Origin: Inia geoffrensis
Taxonomy: Eukaryota > Chordata > Mammalia > Artiodactyla > Iniidae
Length of the DNA stretch: 64,000 bases
Direction of reading: 5' to 3'
Assembly: GCA_036417435.1 (NCBI GenBank)
Contig: CM070910.1
Location: 75,562,784 to 75,626,783, forward strand
Part shown: positions 45,393-57,314 of the stretch, one piece after another
Layout of the letters: each line of letters begins with the position of its first letter
Numbering within the stretch: the stretch's first letter is position 1
The notes under the pieces: model-generated
Told to the model about the DNA's origin: nothing
The model's input: only the letters and a program-made list of their open reading frames with translations
Database searches by the model: none
Translations under genes and position numbers: made by a program

Positions 45393-46736
45393 GAATGGGG
45401 AGGGATTAGGGTACAATTTAGGGTACGGCAACGCTTAAGGTTTAGCGTACGTGTGAGGGCACGAGTTAGTGTTGGTGTCCTGGTTAAGATTAGGGCACGG
45501 GTGAGGGTAAGGCTTCGGGTGAGGGTCAGGGTTAGGATTCGGGTTAGGGTTAGGGTTAAGTAATGCAGAGGGATTAGGCTACAGCTTAGGGTACGACAGT
45601 GCTTAAGGGTTAGCGTTCGTGTGAAGGCAAGGGTTAGTGTTAGTGTCCTGGTTAAGATTAGGGCACGGGTGAGGGTAACGCTTCAGGTGAGGGCCAGGGT
45701 TATGATTCGGGTTAGGGTTAGGGTTAGGGAATGGGGAGGGATTAGGGTACAGTTTAGGGTACGACAACGATTAAGGGTTAGCGTACGTGTGAGGGCACAA
45801 GTTAGTGTTGGTGTCCTGGTTAAGATTAGGGCACGGGTGAGGGTAAGGTTTCGGGTGAGGGTCAGGGATAGAATTCGGGTTAGGGTTAGGGTTAGGGAAT
45901 GGGGAGATATTAGGGCACAGTTTAGGGTACCACAACGCTTAAGGTTTAGCGTACGTGTGAGGTCACTAGTTAGTGTTAGTGTACTGCTTACGATTAGGGC
46001 ACAGGTGAGGGTAAGGCCTCGGAAGAGGGTCACGTTAAGGGTTAGGGTTAGGGTTAGGGTTAGGTAATGGGGATTGATTAGGGTACAGGTTAGGGTACGG
46101 CAATGGCTTAGGGTTGGCGTACGTTAGAGGGCATGGGTTAGTGTTGATGTACTGGTTAAAATTAGGACACGGGTGAGTGTAAAGTTTCGGGTGAGTGTCA
46201 TGGTTAGGTTTCAGGTTAGGGTTAGAGTTAGGGAATGGAGAGGGATTAGGGTACAGGTTAGGGTACCGCTGCGGTTTAGTGTTAGCGTACGTTTGAGGGC
46301 ACGAGTTAGTCTTGGTGTCCTGGTTAAGATTAGGGCACGGGTGAGTGTAAGGCTTCGGGTGAGGGTCAGGGTTAGGATTCGGGTTAGGGTTAGGGTTAGG
46401 GAATGGAGAGGGATTAGGGTACAGGTTAGGGTACGACAATGCTTAAGGGTTAGCGTAAGTGTGAGGGCACGAGTTAGTGTTGGTGTACTGGTTAAGACAA
46501 CGGCACCGATGAGGGTAAGGCCTCGGAAAAGGGTCACGTTCAGGGTTTCGCTTAGGGTTAGGGTTAGGGAATGGGGAGGGATTAGGGTACAGGATAGGGT
46601 ACGACAATGCTTAAGGGTTAGCGTACGTTTGAGGGCATGAGTTAGTGTTTGTGTACTGGTTAAGATTAGGGCATTGGTTAGGGTAGGGCATCGGAAGTGG
46701 GTCAGGTTTAGGGATGGGGTTAGGGTTAGGGTTAAG
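45393..46736 (+). repeat. HOR unit U34 (8-mer, 1344 bp)
   Basis: The U31 counterpart up to 46345. At 46346 it has GAGTGTAAGG where U31 has GAGGGTAAGG, and it lacks GGGTTGCGC and GGGCATAAG. The run of identity at lag 4032 therefore ends inside this unit's m6. Confidence 0.92.
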
Positions 46737-48080
46737 GAATGGGGAGGGATTAGGGTACAATTTAGGGTACGGCAACGCTTAAGGTTTAGCGTACGTGTGA
46801 GGGCACGAGTTAGTGTTGGTGTCCTGGTTAAGATTAGGGCACGGGTGAGGGTAAGGCTTCGGATGAGGGTCAGGGTTAGGATTCGGGTTAGGGTTAGGGT
46901 TAAGGAATGCAGAGGGATTAGGCTACAGCTTAGGGTACGACAGTGCTTAAGGGTTAGCGTTCGTGTGAAGGCAAGGGTTAGTGTTAGTGTCCTGGTTAAG
47001 ATTAGGGCACGGGTGAGGGTAAGGCTTCAGGTGAGGGTCAGGGTTAGGATTCGGGTTAGGGTTAGGGTTAGGGAATGGGGAGGGATTAGGGTACAGTTTA
47101 GGGTAAGACAACGATTAAGGGTTAGCGTACGTGTGAAGGCACAAGTTAGTGTTGGTGTCCTGGTTAAGATTAGGGCACGGGTGAGTGTAAGGTTTCGGGT
47201 GAGGGTCAGGGATAGAATTCGGGTTAGGGTTAGGGTTAGGGAATGGGGAGATATTAGGGCACAGTTTAGGGTACCAGAACGCTTAAGGTTTAGCATACGT
47301 GTGAGGTCACTAGTTAGTGTTAGTGTACTGCTTACGATTAGGGCACGGGTGAGGGTAAGGCCTCGGAAGAGGGTCACGTTAAGGGTTAGGGTTAGGGTTA
47401 GGGTTAGGGAATGGGGATTGATTAGGGTACAGGTTAGGGTACGGCAACGGCTTAGGGTTGGCGTACGTTAGAGGGCATGGGTTAGTGTTGATGTACTGGT
47501 TAAAATTAGGACACGGGTGAGGGTAAAGTTTCGGGTGAGTGTCATTGTTAGGTTTCAGGTTAGGGTTAGAGTTAGGGAATGGAGAGGGATTAGGGTACAG
47601 GTTAGGGTACCGCTGCGGTTTAGTGTTAGCGTACGTTTGAGGGCACGAGTTAGTCTTGGTGTCCTGGTTAAGATTAGGGCACGGGTGAGGGTAAGGCTTC
47701 GGGTGAGGCTCAGGGTTAGGATTCGGGTTAGGGTTATGGTTAGGGAATGGAGAGGGATTAGGGTACAGGTTAGGGTACGACAATGCTTAAGGGTTAGCGT
47801 AAGTGTGAGGGCACGAGTTAGTGTTGGTGTACTGGTTAAGACAAGGGCACCCATGAGGGTAAGGCCTCGGAAAAGGGTCACGTTCAGGGTTTCGCTTAGG
47901 GTTAGGGTTAGGGAATGGGGAGGGATTAGGGTAAAGGATAGGGTACGACAATGCTTAAGGGTTAGCGTACGTTTGAGGGCATGAGTTAGTGTTTGTGTAC
48001 GGGTTAAGATTAGGGCATTGGTTAGGGTAGGGCATCGGAAGTGGGTCAGGTTTAGGGATGGGGTTAGGGTTAGGGTTAAG
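46737..48080 (+). repeat. HOR unit U35 (8-mer, 1344 bp)
   Basis: An older relative of U29 and U32 at lag 4032: it has GTACCAGAACG, GTAAGACAACG, GGCAACGGC and GTGTCATTGTTAGG, but lacks GACGTC and GAGGGTTTAGGG. m7 has GCACCCATG. Confidence 0.92.
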
Positions 48081-49424
48081 GAATGGGGAGGGATTAGGGT
48101 ACAATTTAGGGTACGGCAACGCTTAAAGTTTAGCGTACGTGTGAGTGCATGAGTTAGTGTTGGTGTCCTGGTTAAGATTAGGGCACGGGTGAGGTTAAGG
48201 CTTCGGGTGAGGGTCAGGGTTAGGATTAGGGTTAGGGTTAGGGTTAAGGAATGCAGAGGGATTAGGCTACAGCTTAGAGTACGACAGTGCTTAAGGGTTA
48301 GCGTTCGTGTGAGGGCAAGGGTTAGTGTTAGTGTCCTGGTTAAGATTAGGGCACGGGTGAGGGTAAGGCTTCAGGTGAGGGTCAGGGTTAGGATTCGGGT
48401 TAGGGTTAGGGTTAGGGAATGGGGAGGGATTAGGGTACAGTTTAGGGTACGACAACGATTAATGGTTAGCGTACGTGTGAGGGCACAAGTTAGTGTTGGT
48501 GTCCTGGTTAAGATTAGGGCACGGGTGAGGGTAAGGTTTCGGGTGAGGGTCAGGGAGAGAATTCGGGTTAGGGTTAGTGTTAGGGAATGGGGAGATATTA
48601 GGGCACAGTTTAGGGTACCACAACGCTTAAGGTTTAGCGTACGTGTGAGGTCACTAGTTAGTGTTAGTGTACTGCTTACGATTAGGGCACGGGTGAGGGT
48701 AAGCCCTCGGAAGAGGGTCACGTTAAGGGTTAGGGTTAGGGTTAGGGTTAGGGAATGGGGATTGATTAGGGTACAGGTTAGGGTACGGCAATGGCTTAGG
48801 GTTGGCGTACGTTAGAGGGCATGGGTTAGTGTTGATGTACTGGTTACAATTAGGACACGGGTGAGGGTAAAGTTTCGGGTGAGTGTCATGGTTAGGTTTC
48901 AGGTTAGGGTTAGGGTTAGGGAATGGAGAGGGATTAGGGTACAGGTTAGGGTACCGCTGCGGTTTAGTGTTAGCGTACGTTTGAGGGCACGAGTTAGTCT
49001 TGGTGTCCTGGTTAAGATTAGGGCACGGGTGAGGGTAAGGCTTCGGGTGAGGGTCAGGGTTAGGATTCGGGTTAGGGTTAGGGTTAGAGAATGGAGAGGG
49101 ATTAGGGTACAGGTTATGGTACGACAATGCTTAAGGGTTAGCGTAAGTGTGAGGGCACGATTTAGTGTTGGTGTACTGGTTAAGACAAGGGCACCGATGA
49201 GGGTAAGGCCTCGGAAAAGGGTCACGTTCAGGGTTTCGCTTAGGGTTAGGGTTAGGGAATGGGAAGGGATTAGGCTACAGGATAGGGTACGACAATGCTT
49301 AAGGGTTAGCGTTGGTTTGAGGGCATGAGTTAGTGTTTGTGTACTGGTTAAGATTAGGGCATTGGTTAGGGTAGGGCATCGGAAGTGGTTCAGGTTTAGG
49401 GATGGGGTTAGGGTTAGGGTTAAG
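48081..49424 (+). repeat. HOR unit U36 (8-mer, 1344 bp)
   Basis: It breaks the 3-unit order. m1 has GAGTGCATGAG, m2 GAGTACGAC, m3 GGGAGAGAATTC, and m4 GTAAGCCCTCGG as in U18. The m5 tail has GGGTTAGGG, the flank version. Confidence 0.91.
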
Positions 49425-50768
49425 GAATGGGGAGGGATTAGGGTACAATTTAGGGTACGGCAACTCTTAAGGTTTAGCGTACGTGTGAGGGCACGAGTTA
49501 GTGTTGGTGTCCTGGTTAAGATTAGGGCACGGGTGAGGGTAAGGCTTCGGGTGAGGGTCAGGGTTAGGATTCGGGTTAGGGTTAGGGTTAAGGAATGCAG
49601 AGGGATTAGGCTACAGCTTAGGGTACGACAGTGCTTAAGGGATAGCGTTCGTGTGAGGGCAAGGGTTAGTGTTAGTGTCCTGGTTAAGATTAGGGCACGG
49701 GTGAGGGTAAGGCTTCAGGTGAGGGTCAGGGTTAGGATTCGGGTTAGGGTTAGGGTTAGGGAATGGCGAGGGATTAGGGTACAGTTTAGGGTACGACAAC
49801 GATTAAGGGTTAGCGTACGTGTGAGGGCACAAGTTAGTGTTGGTGTCCTGGTTAAGATTAGGGCACGGGTGAGGGTAAGGTTTCGGGTGAGGGTCAGGGA
49901 TAGAATTCGGGTTAGGGTTAGGGTTAGGGAATGGGGAGATATTAGGGCACAGTTTAGGGTACCACAACGCTTAAGGTTTAGCGTACGTGTGAGGTCACTA
50001 GTTAGTGTTAGTGTACTGCTTACGATTAGGGCACAGGTGAGGGTAAGGCCTCGGAAGAGGGTCACATTAAGGGTTAGGGTTAGGGTTAGGGTTAGGTAAT
50101 GGGGATTGATTAGGGTACAGGTTAGGGTACGGCAATGGCTTAGGGTTGGCGTACGTTAGAGGGCATGGGTTAGTGTTGGTGTACTGGTTAAAATTAGGAC
50201 ACGGGTGAGTGTAAAGTTTCGGGTGAGTGTCATGGTTAGGTTTCAGGTTAGGGTTAGAGTTAGGGAATGGAGAGGGATTAGGGTACAGGTTAGGGTACCG
50301 CTGCGGTTTAGTGTTAGCGTACGTTTGAGGGCACGAGTTAGTCTTGGTGTCCTGGTTAAGATTAGGGCACGGGTGAGGGTAAGGCTTCGGGTGAGGGTCA
50401 GGGTTAGGATTCGGGTTAGGGTTAGGGTTAGGGAATGGAGAGGGATTAGGGTACAGGTTAGGGTACGACAATGCTTAAGGGTTAGCGTAAGTGTGAGGGC
50501 ACGAGTTAGTGTTGGTGTACTGGTTAAGACAACGTCACCGATGAGGGTAAGGCCTCGGAAAAGGATCACGTTCAGGGTTTCGCTTAGGGTTAGGGTTAGG
50601 GAATGGGGAGGGATTAGGGTACAGGATAGGGTACGACAATGCTTAAGGGTTAGCGTACGTTTGAGGGCATGAGTTAGTGTTTGTGTACTGGTTAAGATTA
50701 GGGCATTGGTTAGGGTACGGCATCGGAAGTGGGTCAGGTTTAGGGATGGGGTTAGGGTTAGGGTTAAG
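49425..50768 (+). repeat. HOR unit U37 (8-mer, 1344 bp)
   Basis: Mixed affinity: m1 to m4 resemble U27, U30 and U33 (CAACTC, GGGATAGCG, AATGGCGAGGG), while m5 has GAGTGTAAAG as in U28, U31 and U34. m5 also has GTTGGTGTACTGG in place of GTTGATGTACTGG. Confidence 0.91.
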
Positions 50769-52112
50769 GAATGGGGAGGGAATAGGGTACAATTTAGGGT
50801 ACGGCAACGCTTAAAGTTTAGCGTACGTGTGAGGGCACGAGTTAGTGTTGGTGTCCTGGTTAAGATTAGGGCACGGGTGAGGGTAAGGCTTCGGGTGAGG
50901 GTCAAGGTTAGGATTCGGGTTAGGGTTAGGGTTAAGGAATGCAGAGGGATTAGGCTACAGCTTAGGGTACGACAGTGCTTAAGGGTTAGCGTTCGTGTGA
51001 GGGCAAGGGTTAGTGTTAGTGTCCTGGTTAAGATTAGGGCACGGGTGAGGGTAAGGCTTCAGGTGAGGGTCAGGGTTAGGATTCGGGTTAGGGTTAGGGT
51101 TAGGGAATGGCGAGGGATTAGGGTAGAGTTTAGGGTACGACAACGATTAAAAGTTAGCGTACGTGTGAGGGCACAAGTTAGTGTTGGTGTCCTGGTTAAG
51201 ATTAGGGCACGGTTGAGGGTAAGGTTTCGGGTGAGGGTCAGGGATAGAATTCGGGTTAGGGTTAGGGTTAGGGAATGGGGAGATATTAGGGCACAGTTTA
51301 GGGTACCAAAAGGCTTAAGGTTTAGCGTACGTGTGAGGTCACTAGTTAGTGTTAGTGTACTGCTTACGATTAGGGCACAGGTGAGGGTAAGGCCTCGGAA
51401 GAGGGTCACGTTAAGGGTTAGGGTTAGGGTTAGGGTTAGGGAATGGGGATTGATTAGGGTACAGGTTAGGGTACGGCAATGGCTTAGGGTTGGCGTACGT
51501 TAGAGGGCATGGGTTAGTGTTGATGTACTGGTTAAAATTAGGACACGGGTGAGGGTAAAGTTTCGGGTGAGTGTCATGGTTAGGTTTCAGTTTAGGGTTA
51601 GAGTTAGGGAATGGAGAGGGATTAGGGTACAGGTTAGGGTACCGCTGCGGTTTAGTGTTAGCGTACGTTTGAGGGCACGAGTTAGTCTTGGTGTCCTGGT
51701 TAAGATTAGGGCACGGGTGAGGGTAAGGCTTCGGGTGAGGGTCAGGGTTAGGATTCGGGTTAGGGTTAGGGTTAGGGAATGGAGAGGGATTAGGGTACAG
51801 GTTAGGGTACGACAATGCTTAAGGGTTAGCGTAAGTGTGAGGGCACGAGTTAGTGTTGGTGTACTGGTTAAGACAATGGCACCGATGAGGGTAAGGCCTC
51901 GGAAAAGGGTCACGTTCTTGGTTTCGCTTAGGGTTAGGGTTAAGGAATGGGGAGGGATTAGGGTACAGGATAGGGTACGACAATGCTTACGAGTTAGCGT
52001 ACGTTTGAGGGCATGAGTTAGTGTTTGTGTACTGGTTAAGATTAGGGCATTGGTTAGGGTAGGGCATCGGAAGTGGGTCAGGTTTAGGGATGGGGTTAGG
52101 GTTAGGGTTAAG
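50769..52112 (+). repeat. HOR unit U38 (8-mer, 1344 bp)
   Basis: m1 has GAGGGAATAGGG, m3 GGGTAGAGTTTAGG and ATTAAAAGTTAGCG, m4 CCAAAAGGC, and m7 GACAATGGCACC and CACGTTCTTGG. Many private changes suggest it has not been recently homogenised. Confidence 0.92.
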
Positions 52113-53456
52113 GAATGGGGAGGGATTAGGGTACAATTTAGGGTACGGCAACGCTTAAGGTTTAGCGTACGTGTGAGGGCACGAGTTAGTGTTGGTGTCC
52201 TGGTTAAGATTAGGGCACGGGTGAGGGTAAGGCTTCGGGTGAGGGTCAGGGTTAGGATTCGGGTTAGGGTTAGGGTTAAGGAATGCAGAGGGATTAGGCT
52301 ACAGCTTAGGGTACCACAGTGCTTAAGGGTTAGCGTTCGTGTGAGGGCAAGGGTTAGTGTTAGTGTCCTGGTTAAGATTAGGGCACGGGTGAGGGTAAGT
52401 CTTCAGGTGAGGGTCAGGGTTAGGATTCGGGTTAGGGTTAGGGTTAGGGAATGGGGAGGGATTAGGGTACAGTTTAGGGTAAGACAACGATTAAGGGTTA
52501 GCGTACGTGTGAGGGCACAAGTTAGTGTTGGTGTCCTGGTTAAGATTAGGGCACGGGTGAGTGTAAGGTTTCGGGTGAGGCTCAGGGATAGAATTCGGGT
52601 TAGGGTTAGGGTTACGGAATGGGGAGATATTAGGGCACAGTTTAGGGTACCACAACGCTTAAGGTTTAGCGTACGTGTGAGGTCACTAGTTAGTGTTAGT
52701 GTACTGCTTACGATTAGGGCACAGGTGAGGGTAAGGCCTCGGAAGAGGGTCACGTTAAGGGTTAGGGTTAGGGTTAGGGTTAGGGAATGGGGATTGATTA
52801 GGGTACAGGTTAGGGTACGGCAATGGCTTAGGGTTGGCGTACGTTAGAGGGCATGGGTTAGTGTTGATGTACTGGTTAAAATTAGGACACGGGTGAGGGT
52901 AAAGTTTCGGGTGAGTGTCATGGTTAGGTTTCAGGTTAGGGTTAGGGTTAGGGAATGGAGAGGGATTAGGGTACAGGTTAGGGTACCGCTGCGGTTTAGG
53001 GTTAGCGTACGTTTGAGGGCACGAGTTAGTCTTGGTGTCCTGGTTAAGATTAGGGCACGGGTGAGGGTAAGGCTTCGGGTGAGGGTCAGGGTTAGGATTC
53101 GGGTTAGGGTTAGGGTTAGGGAATGGAGAGGGATTAGGGTACAGGTTAGGGTACGACAATGCTTAAGGGTTAGCGTAAGTGTGAGGGCACGAGTTAGTGT
53201 TGGTGTACTGGTTAAGACAAGGGCACCGATGAGGGTAAGGCCTCGGAAAAGGGTCACGTTCAGGGTTTCGCTTAGGGTTAGGGTTAGGGAATGGGGAGGG
53301 ATTAGGGTACAGGATAGGGTACGACAATGCTTAAGGGTTAGCGTACGTTTGAGGGCATGAGTTAGTGTTTGTGTACTGGTTAAGATTAGGGCATTGGTTA
53401 GGGTAGGGCATCGGAAGTGGGCCAGGTTTAGGGATGGGGTTAGGGTTAGGGTTAAG
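52113..53456 (+). repeat. HOR unit U39 (8-mer, 1344 bp)
   Basis: m2 has GTACCACAG, and m3 the GTAAGACAACG version with GTGAGGCTCAGGG, shared with U40. The m3 tail is GTTACGG. m6 has GGTTTAGGGTTAGCG. Confidence 0.92.
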
Positions 53457-54800
53457 GAATGGGGAGGGATTAGAGTACAATTTAGGGTACGGCAACGCTT
53501 AAAGTTTAGCGTACGTGTGAGGGCACTAGTTAGTGTTGGTGTCCTGGTTAAGATTAGGGCACGGGTGAGGGTAAGGCTTCGGGTGAGGGTCAGGGTTAGG
53601 ATTCGGGTTAGGGTTAGGGTTAAGGAATGCAGAGGGATTAGGCTACAGCTTAGGGTAGGACAGTGCTTAAGGGTTAGCGTTCGTGTGAGGGCAAGGGTTA
53701 GTGTTAGTGTCCTGGTTAAGATTAGGGCACGGGTGAGGGTAAGGCTTCAGGTGAGGGTCAGGGTTAGGATTCGGGTTAGGGTTAGGGTTAGGGAATGGGG
53801 AGGGATTAGGGTACAGTTTAGGGTACGACAACGATTAAGGGTTAGCGTACGTGTGAGGGCACAAGTTAGTGTTGGTGTCCTGGTTAAGATTAGGGCACGG
53901 GTGAGGGTAAGGTTTCGGGTGAGGCTCAGGGATAGAATTCGGGTTAGGGTTAGGGTTAGGGAATGGGGAGAAATTAGGGCACAGTTTAGGGTACCACAAC
54001 GCTTAAGGTTTAGCGTACGTGTGAGGTCACTAGTTAGTGTTAGTGTACTGCTTACGATTAGGGCACAGGTGAGGGTAAGGCCTCGGAAGAGGGTCACGTT
54101 AAGGGTTAGGGTTAGGGTTAGGGTTAGGGAATGGGGATTGATTAGGGTACAGGTTAGGGTACGGCAATGGCTTAGGGTTGGCGTACGTTAGAGGGTATGG
54201 GTTAGTGTTGATGTACTGGTTAAAATTAGGACACGGGTGAGGGTAAAGTTTCGGGTGAGTGTCATGGTTAGGTTTCAGGTTAGGGTTAGAGTTAGGGAAT
54301 GGAGAGGGATTAGGGTACAGGTTAGGGTACCGCTGCGGTTTAGTGTTAGCGTACGTTTGAGGGCACGAGTTAGTCTTGGTGTCCTGGTTAAGATTAGGGC
54401 ACGGGTGAGGGTAAGGCTTCAGGTGAGGGTCAGGGTTAGGATTCGGGTTAGGGTTAGGGTTAGGGAATGGAGAGGGATTAGGGTACGGGTTAGGGTACGA
54501 CAATGCTTAAGGGTTAGCGTAAGTGTGAGGGCACGAGTTAGTGTTGGTGTACTGGTTAAAACAAGGGCACCGATGAGGGTAAGTCCTCGGAAAAGGGTCA
54601 CGTTCAGGGTTTCGCTTAGGGTTAGGGTTAGGGAAAGGGGAGGGATTAGGGTACAGGATAGGGTACGACAATGCTTAAGGGTTAGCGTACGTTTGAGGGC
54701 ATGAGTTAGTGTTTGTGTACTGGTTACGATTAGGGCATTGGTTAGGGTAGGGCATCGGAAGTGGGTCAGGTTTAGGGATGTGGTTAGGGTTAGGGTTAAG
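53457..54800 (+). repeat. HOR unit U40 (8-mer, 1344 bp)
   Basis: m1 has GATTAGAGTACAATT and GGCACTAG, m2 GTAGGACAG, m3 GTGAGGCTCAGGG, m4 GAGAAATTAGG, m7 GTACGGGTTAGGG near its start, and m8 opens GAAAGGGGAGG. Confidence 0.92.
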
Positions 54801-56144
54801 GAATGGGGAGGGATTAGGGTACAATTTAGGGTACGGCAACGCTTAAGGTTTAGCGTACGTGTGAGGGCACGAGTTAGTGTTGGTGTCCTGGTTAAGATTA
54901 GGGCACGGGTGACGGTAAGGCTTCGGGTGAGGGTCAGGGTTAGGATTCGGGTTAGGGTTAGGGTTAAGGAATGCAGAGGGATTAGGCTACAGCTTAGGGT
55001 ACGACAGTGCTTAAGGGTTAGCGTTCGTGTGAGGGCAAGGGTTAGTGTTAGTGTCCTGGTTAAGATTAGGGCACAGGTGAGGGTAAGGCTTCAGGTGAGG
55101 GTCAGGGTTAGGATTCGGGTTAGGGTTAGGGTCAGGGAATGGGGAGGGATTAGGGTACAGTTTAGGGTACGACAACGATTAAGGGTTAGCGTACGTGTGA
55201 GGGCACAAGTTAGTGTTGGTGTCCTGGTTAAGATTAGGGCACGGGTGAGGGTAAGGTTTCGGGTGAGGGTCAGGGATAGAATTCGGGTTAGGGTTAGGGT
55301 TAGGGAATGGGGAGATATTAGGGCACAGTTTAGGGTACCACAACGCTTAAGGTTTAGCGTACGTGTGAGGTCACTAGTTAGTGTTAGTGTACTGCTTACG
55401 ATTAGGGCACGGGTGAGGGTAAGGCCTCGGAAGAGTGTCACGTTAAGGGTTAGGGTTAGGGTTAGGGTTAGGGAATGGGGATTGATTAGGGTACAGGTTA
55501 GGGTACGGCAATGGCTTAGGGTTGGCGTACGTTAGAGGGCATGGGTTAGTGTTGATGTACTGGTTAAAATTAGGACACGGGTGAGGGTAAAGTTTCGGGT
55601 GAGTGTCATGGTTAGGTTTCAGGTTAGGGTTAGGGTTAGGGAATGGAGAGGGATTAGGGTACAGGTTAGGGTATCGCTGCGGTTTAGTGTTAGCGTACGT
55701 TTGAGGGCACGAGTTAGTCTTGGTGTCCTGGTTAAGATTAGGGCACGGGTGAGGGTAAGGCTTCGGGTGAGGGTCAGGGTTAGGATTCGGGTTAGGGTTA
55801 GGGTTAGGGAATGGAGAGGTATTAGGGTACAGGTTAGGGTACGACAATGCTTAAGGGTTAGCGTAAGTGTGAGGGCACGAGTTAGTGTTGGTGTACTGGT
55901 TAAGACAAGGGCACCGAAGAGGGTAAGGCCTCGGAAAAGGGTCACGTTCAGGGTTTCGCTTAGGGTTAGGGTTAGGGAATGGGGAGGGATTAGGGTACAG
56001 GATAGGGTACGACAATGCTTAAGGGTTAGCGTACGTTTGAGGGCATGAGTTAGTGTTTGTGTACTGGTTAAGATTAGGGCATTGGTTAGGGTAGGGCAGC
56101 GGAAGTGGGTCAGGTTTAGGGATGGGTTTAGGGTTAGGGTTAAG
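54801..56144 (+). repeat. HOR unit U41 (8-mer, 1344 bp)
   Basis: The last unit of the central subfamily (GTACGGCAACG, GGCTACAGC). m6 has GTATCGCTGCGG, m7 GCACCGAAGAGG and m8 GGGCAGCGGAAG with GGATGGGTTTAGGG; these recur in U43. Confidence 0.92.
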
Positions 56145-56312
56145 GAATGGGGAGGGATTAGGGTACAGCTTAGGGTACGACAGTGCTTAAGGGTTAGCGT
56201 TCGTGTGAGGGCAAGGGTTAGTGTTAGTGTCCTGGTTAAGATTAGGGCACGGGTGAGGGTAAGGCTTCAGGTGAGGGTCAGGGTTAGGATTCGGGTTAGG
56301 GTTAGGGTTAGG
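56145..56312 (+). repeat. Hybrid monomer m1/m2 in U42
   Basis: The opening GAATGGGGAGGG is of m1 type; the rest, from GTACAGCTTAGGG on, is m2. One monomer is lost relative to a full unit. Openings of m1 and m2 differ only at GGG versus CAG, so the junction lies within the first 25 bp or so. Confidence 0.9.
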
Positions 56313-57314
56313 GAATGGGGAGGGATTAGGGTACAGTTTAGGGTAAGACAACGATTAAGGGTTAGCGTACGTGTCAGGGCACAAATTAGTGTTGGTGTCC
56401 TGGTTAAGATTAGGGCACGGGTGAGTGTAAGGTTTCGGGTGAGGGTCAGGGATAGAATTCGGGTTAGGGTTAGGGTTAGGGAATGGGGAGATATTAGGGC
56501 ACAGTTTAGGGTACCACAACGCTTAAGGTTTAGAGTACGTGTGAGGTCACTAGTTAGTGTTAGTGTACTGCTTACGATTAGGGCACAGGTGAGGGTAAGG
56601 CCTCGGAAGAGGGTCACGTTAAGGGTTAGGGTTACGGTTAGGGAATGGGGATTGATTAGGGTACAGGTTAGAGTGCGGCAATGGCTTAGGTTTGGCGTAC
56701 GTTAGAGGGCATGGGTTAGTGTTGATGTACTGGTTAAAATTAGGACACGGGTGAGGGTAAAGTTTCGGGTGAGTGTCATGGTTAGGTTTCAGGTTAGGTT
56801 TAGAGTTAGGGAATGGAGAGGGATTAGGGTACAGGTTAGGGTACCGCTGCGGTTTAGTGTTAGCGTACGTTTGAGGGCACGAGTTAGTCTTGGTGTCCTG
56901 GTTAAGATTAGGGCACGGGTGAGGGTAAGGCTTCGGGTGAGGGTCAGGGTTAGGATTCGGGTTAGGGTTAGGGTTAGGGAATGGAGAGGGATTAGGGTAC
57001 AGGTTAGGGTACGACAATGCTTAAGGGTTAGCGTAAGTGTGAGGGCACGAGTTAGTGTTGGTGTACTGGTTAAGACAACGGCACCGATGAGGGTAAGGCC
57101 TCGGAAAAGGGTCACGTTCAGGGTTTCGCTTAGGGTTAGGGTTAGGGAATGGGGAGGGATTAGGGTACAGGATAGGGTACGACAATGCTTAAGGGTTAGC
57201 GTACGTTTGAGGGCATGAGTTAGTGTTTGTGTACTGGTTAAGATTAGGGCATTGGTTAGGGTAGGGCATCGGAAGTGGGTCAGGTTTAGGGATGGGGTTA
57301 GGGTTAGGGTTAAG
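56145..57314 (+). repeat. HOR unit U42 (7-mer: m1|m2, m3-m8; 1170 bp)
   Basis: The unit opens like m1 (GAATGGGGAGGG) but continues as m2 (GTACAGCTTAGGG, ACAGTGC), so m1 is lost. The m4 tail lacks one TTAGGG unit, so m5 starts at 56643. m3 has GTGTCAGGGCACAAATTAG, shared with U44. Confidence 0.91.

Larger units (their letters stand above)
37640..46345 (+). repeat. Recent tandem duplication of a 3-HOR block (4032 bp)
   Basis: Comparing each position with the one 4032 bp later, I find no difference from 37640 to 42313 (partners 41672 to 46345). The last differences on the left are at 41647, 41662 and 41671, and the first on the right is at 46346. The shared block includes many changes found nowhere else in the window (GACGTC in m4, GAGGGAACGAG in m7, GGGATAGGG in the m8 tail). 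4032 is 24 monomers. Confidence 0.88.
28426..56144 (+). repeat. Central HOR subfamily block (U22-U41)
   Basis: m1 has ACGGCAAC in place of ACGACAAC in all intact units of this span and not outside it. m2 has GGCTACAGC in nearly all of them (U27 is an exception), and the m5 tail is mostly GTTAGAGTTAGG. From U42 on, m1 and m2 revert to the left-hand version, although GTTAGAG continues in part. Confidence 0.85.
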
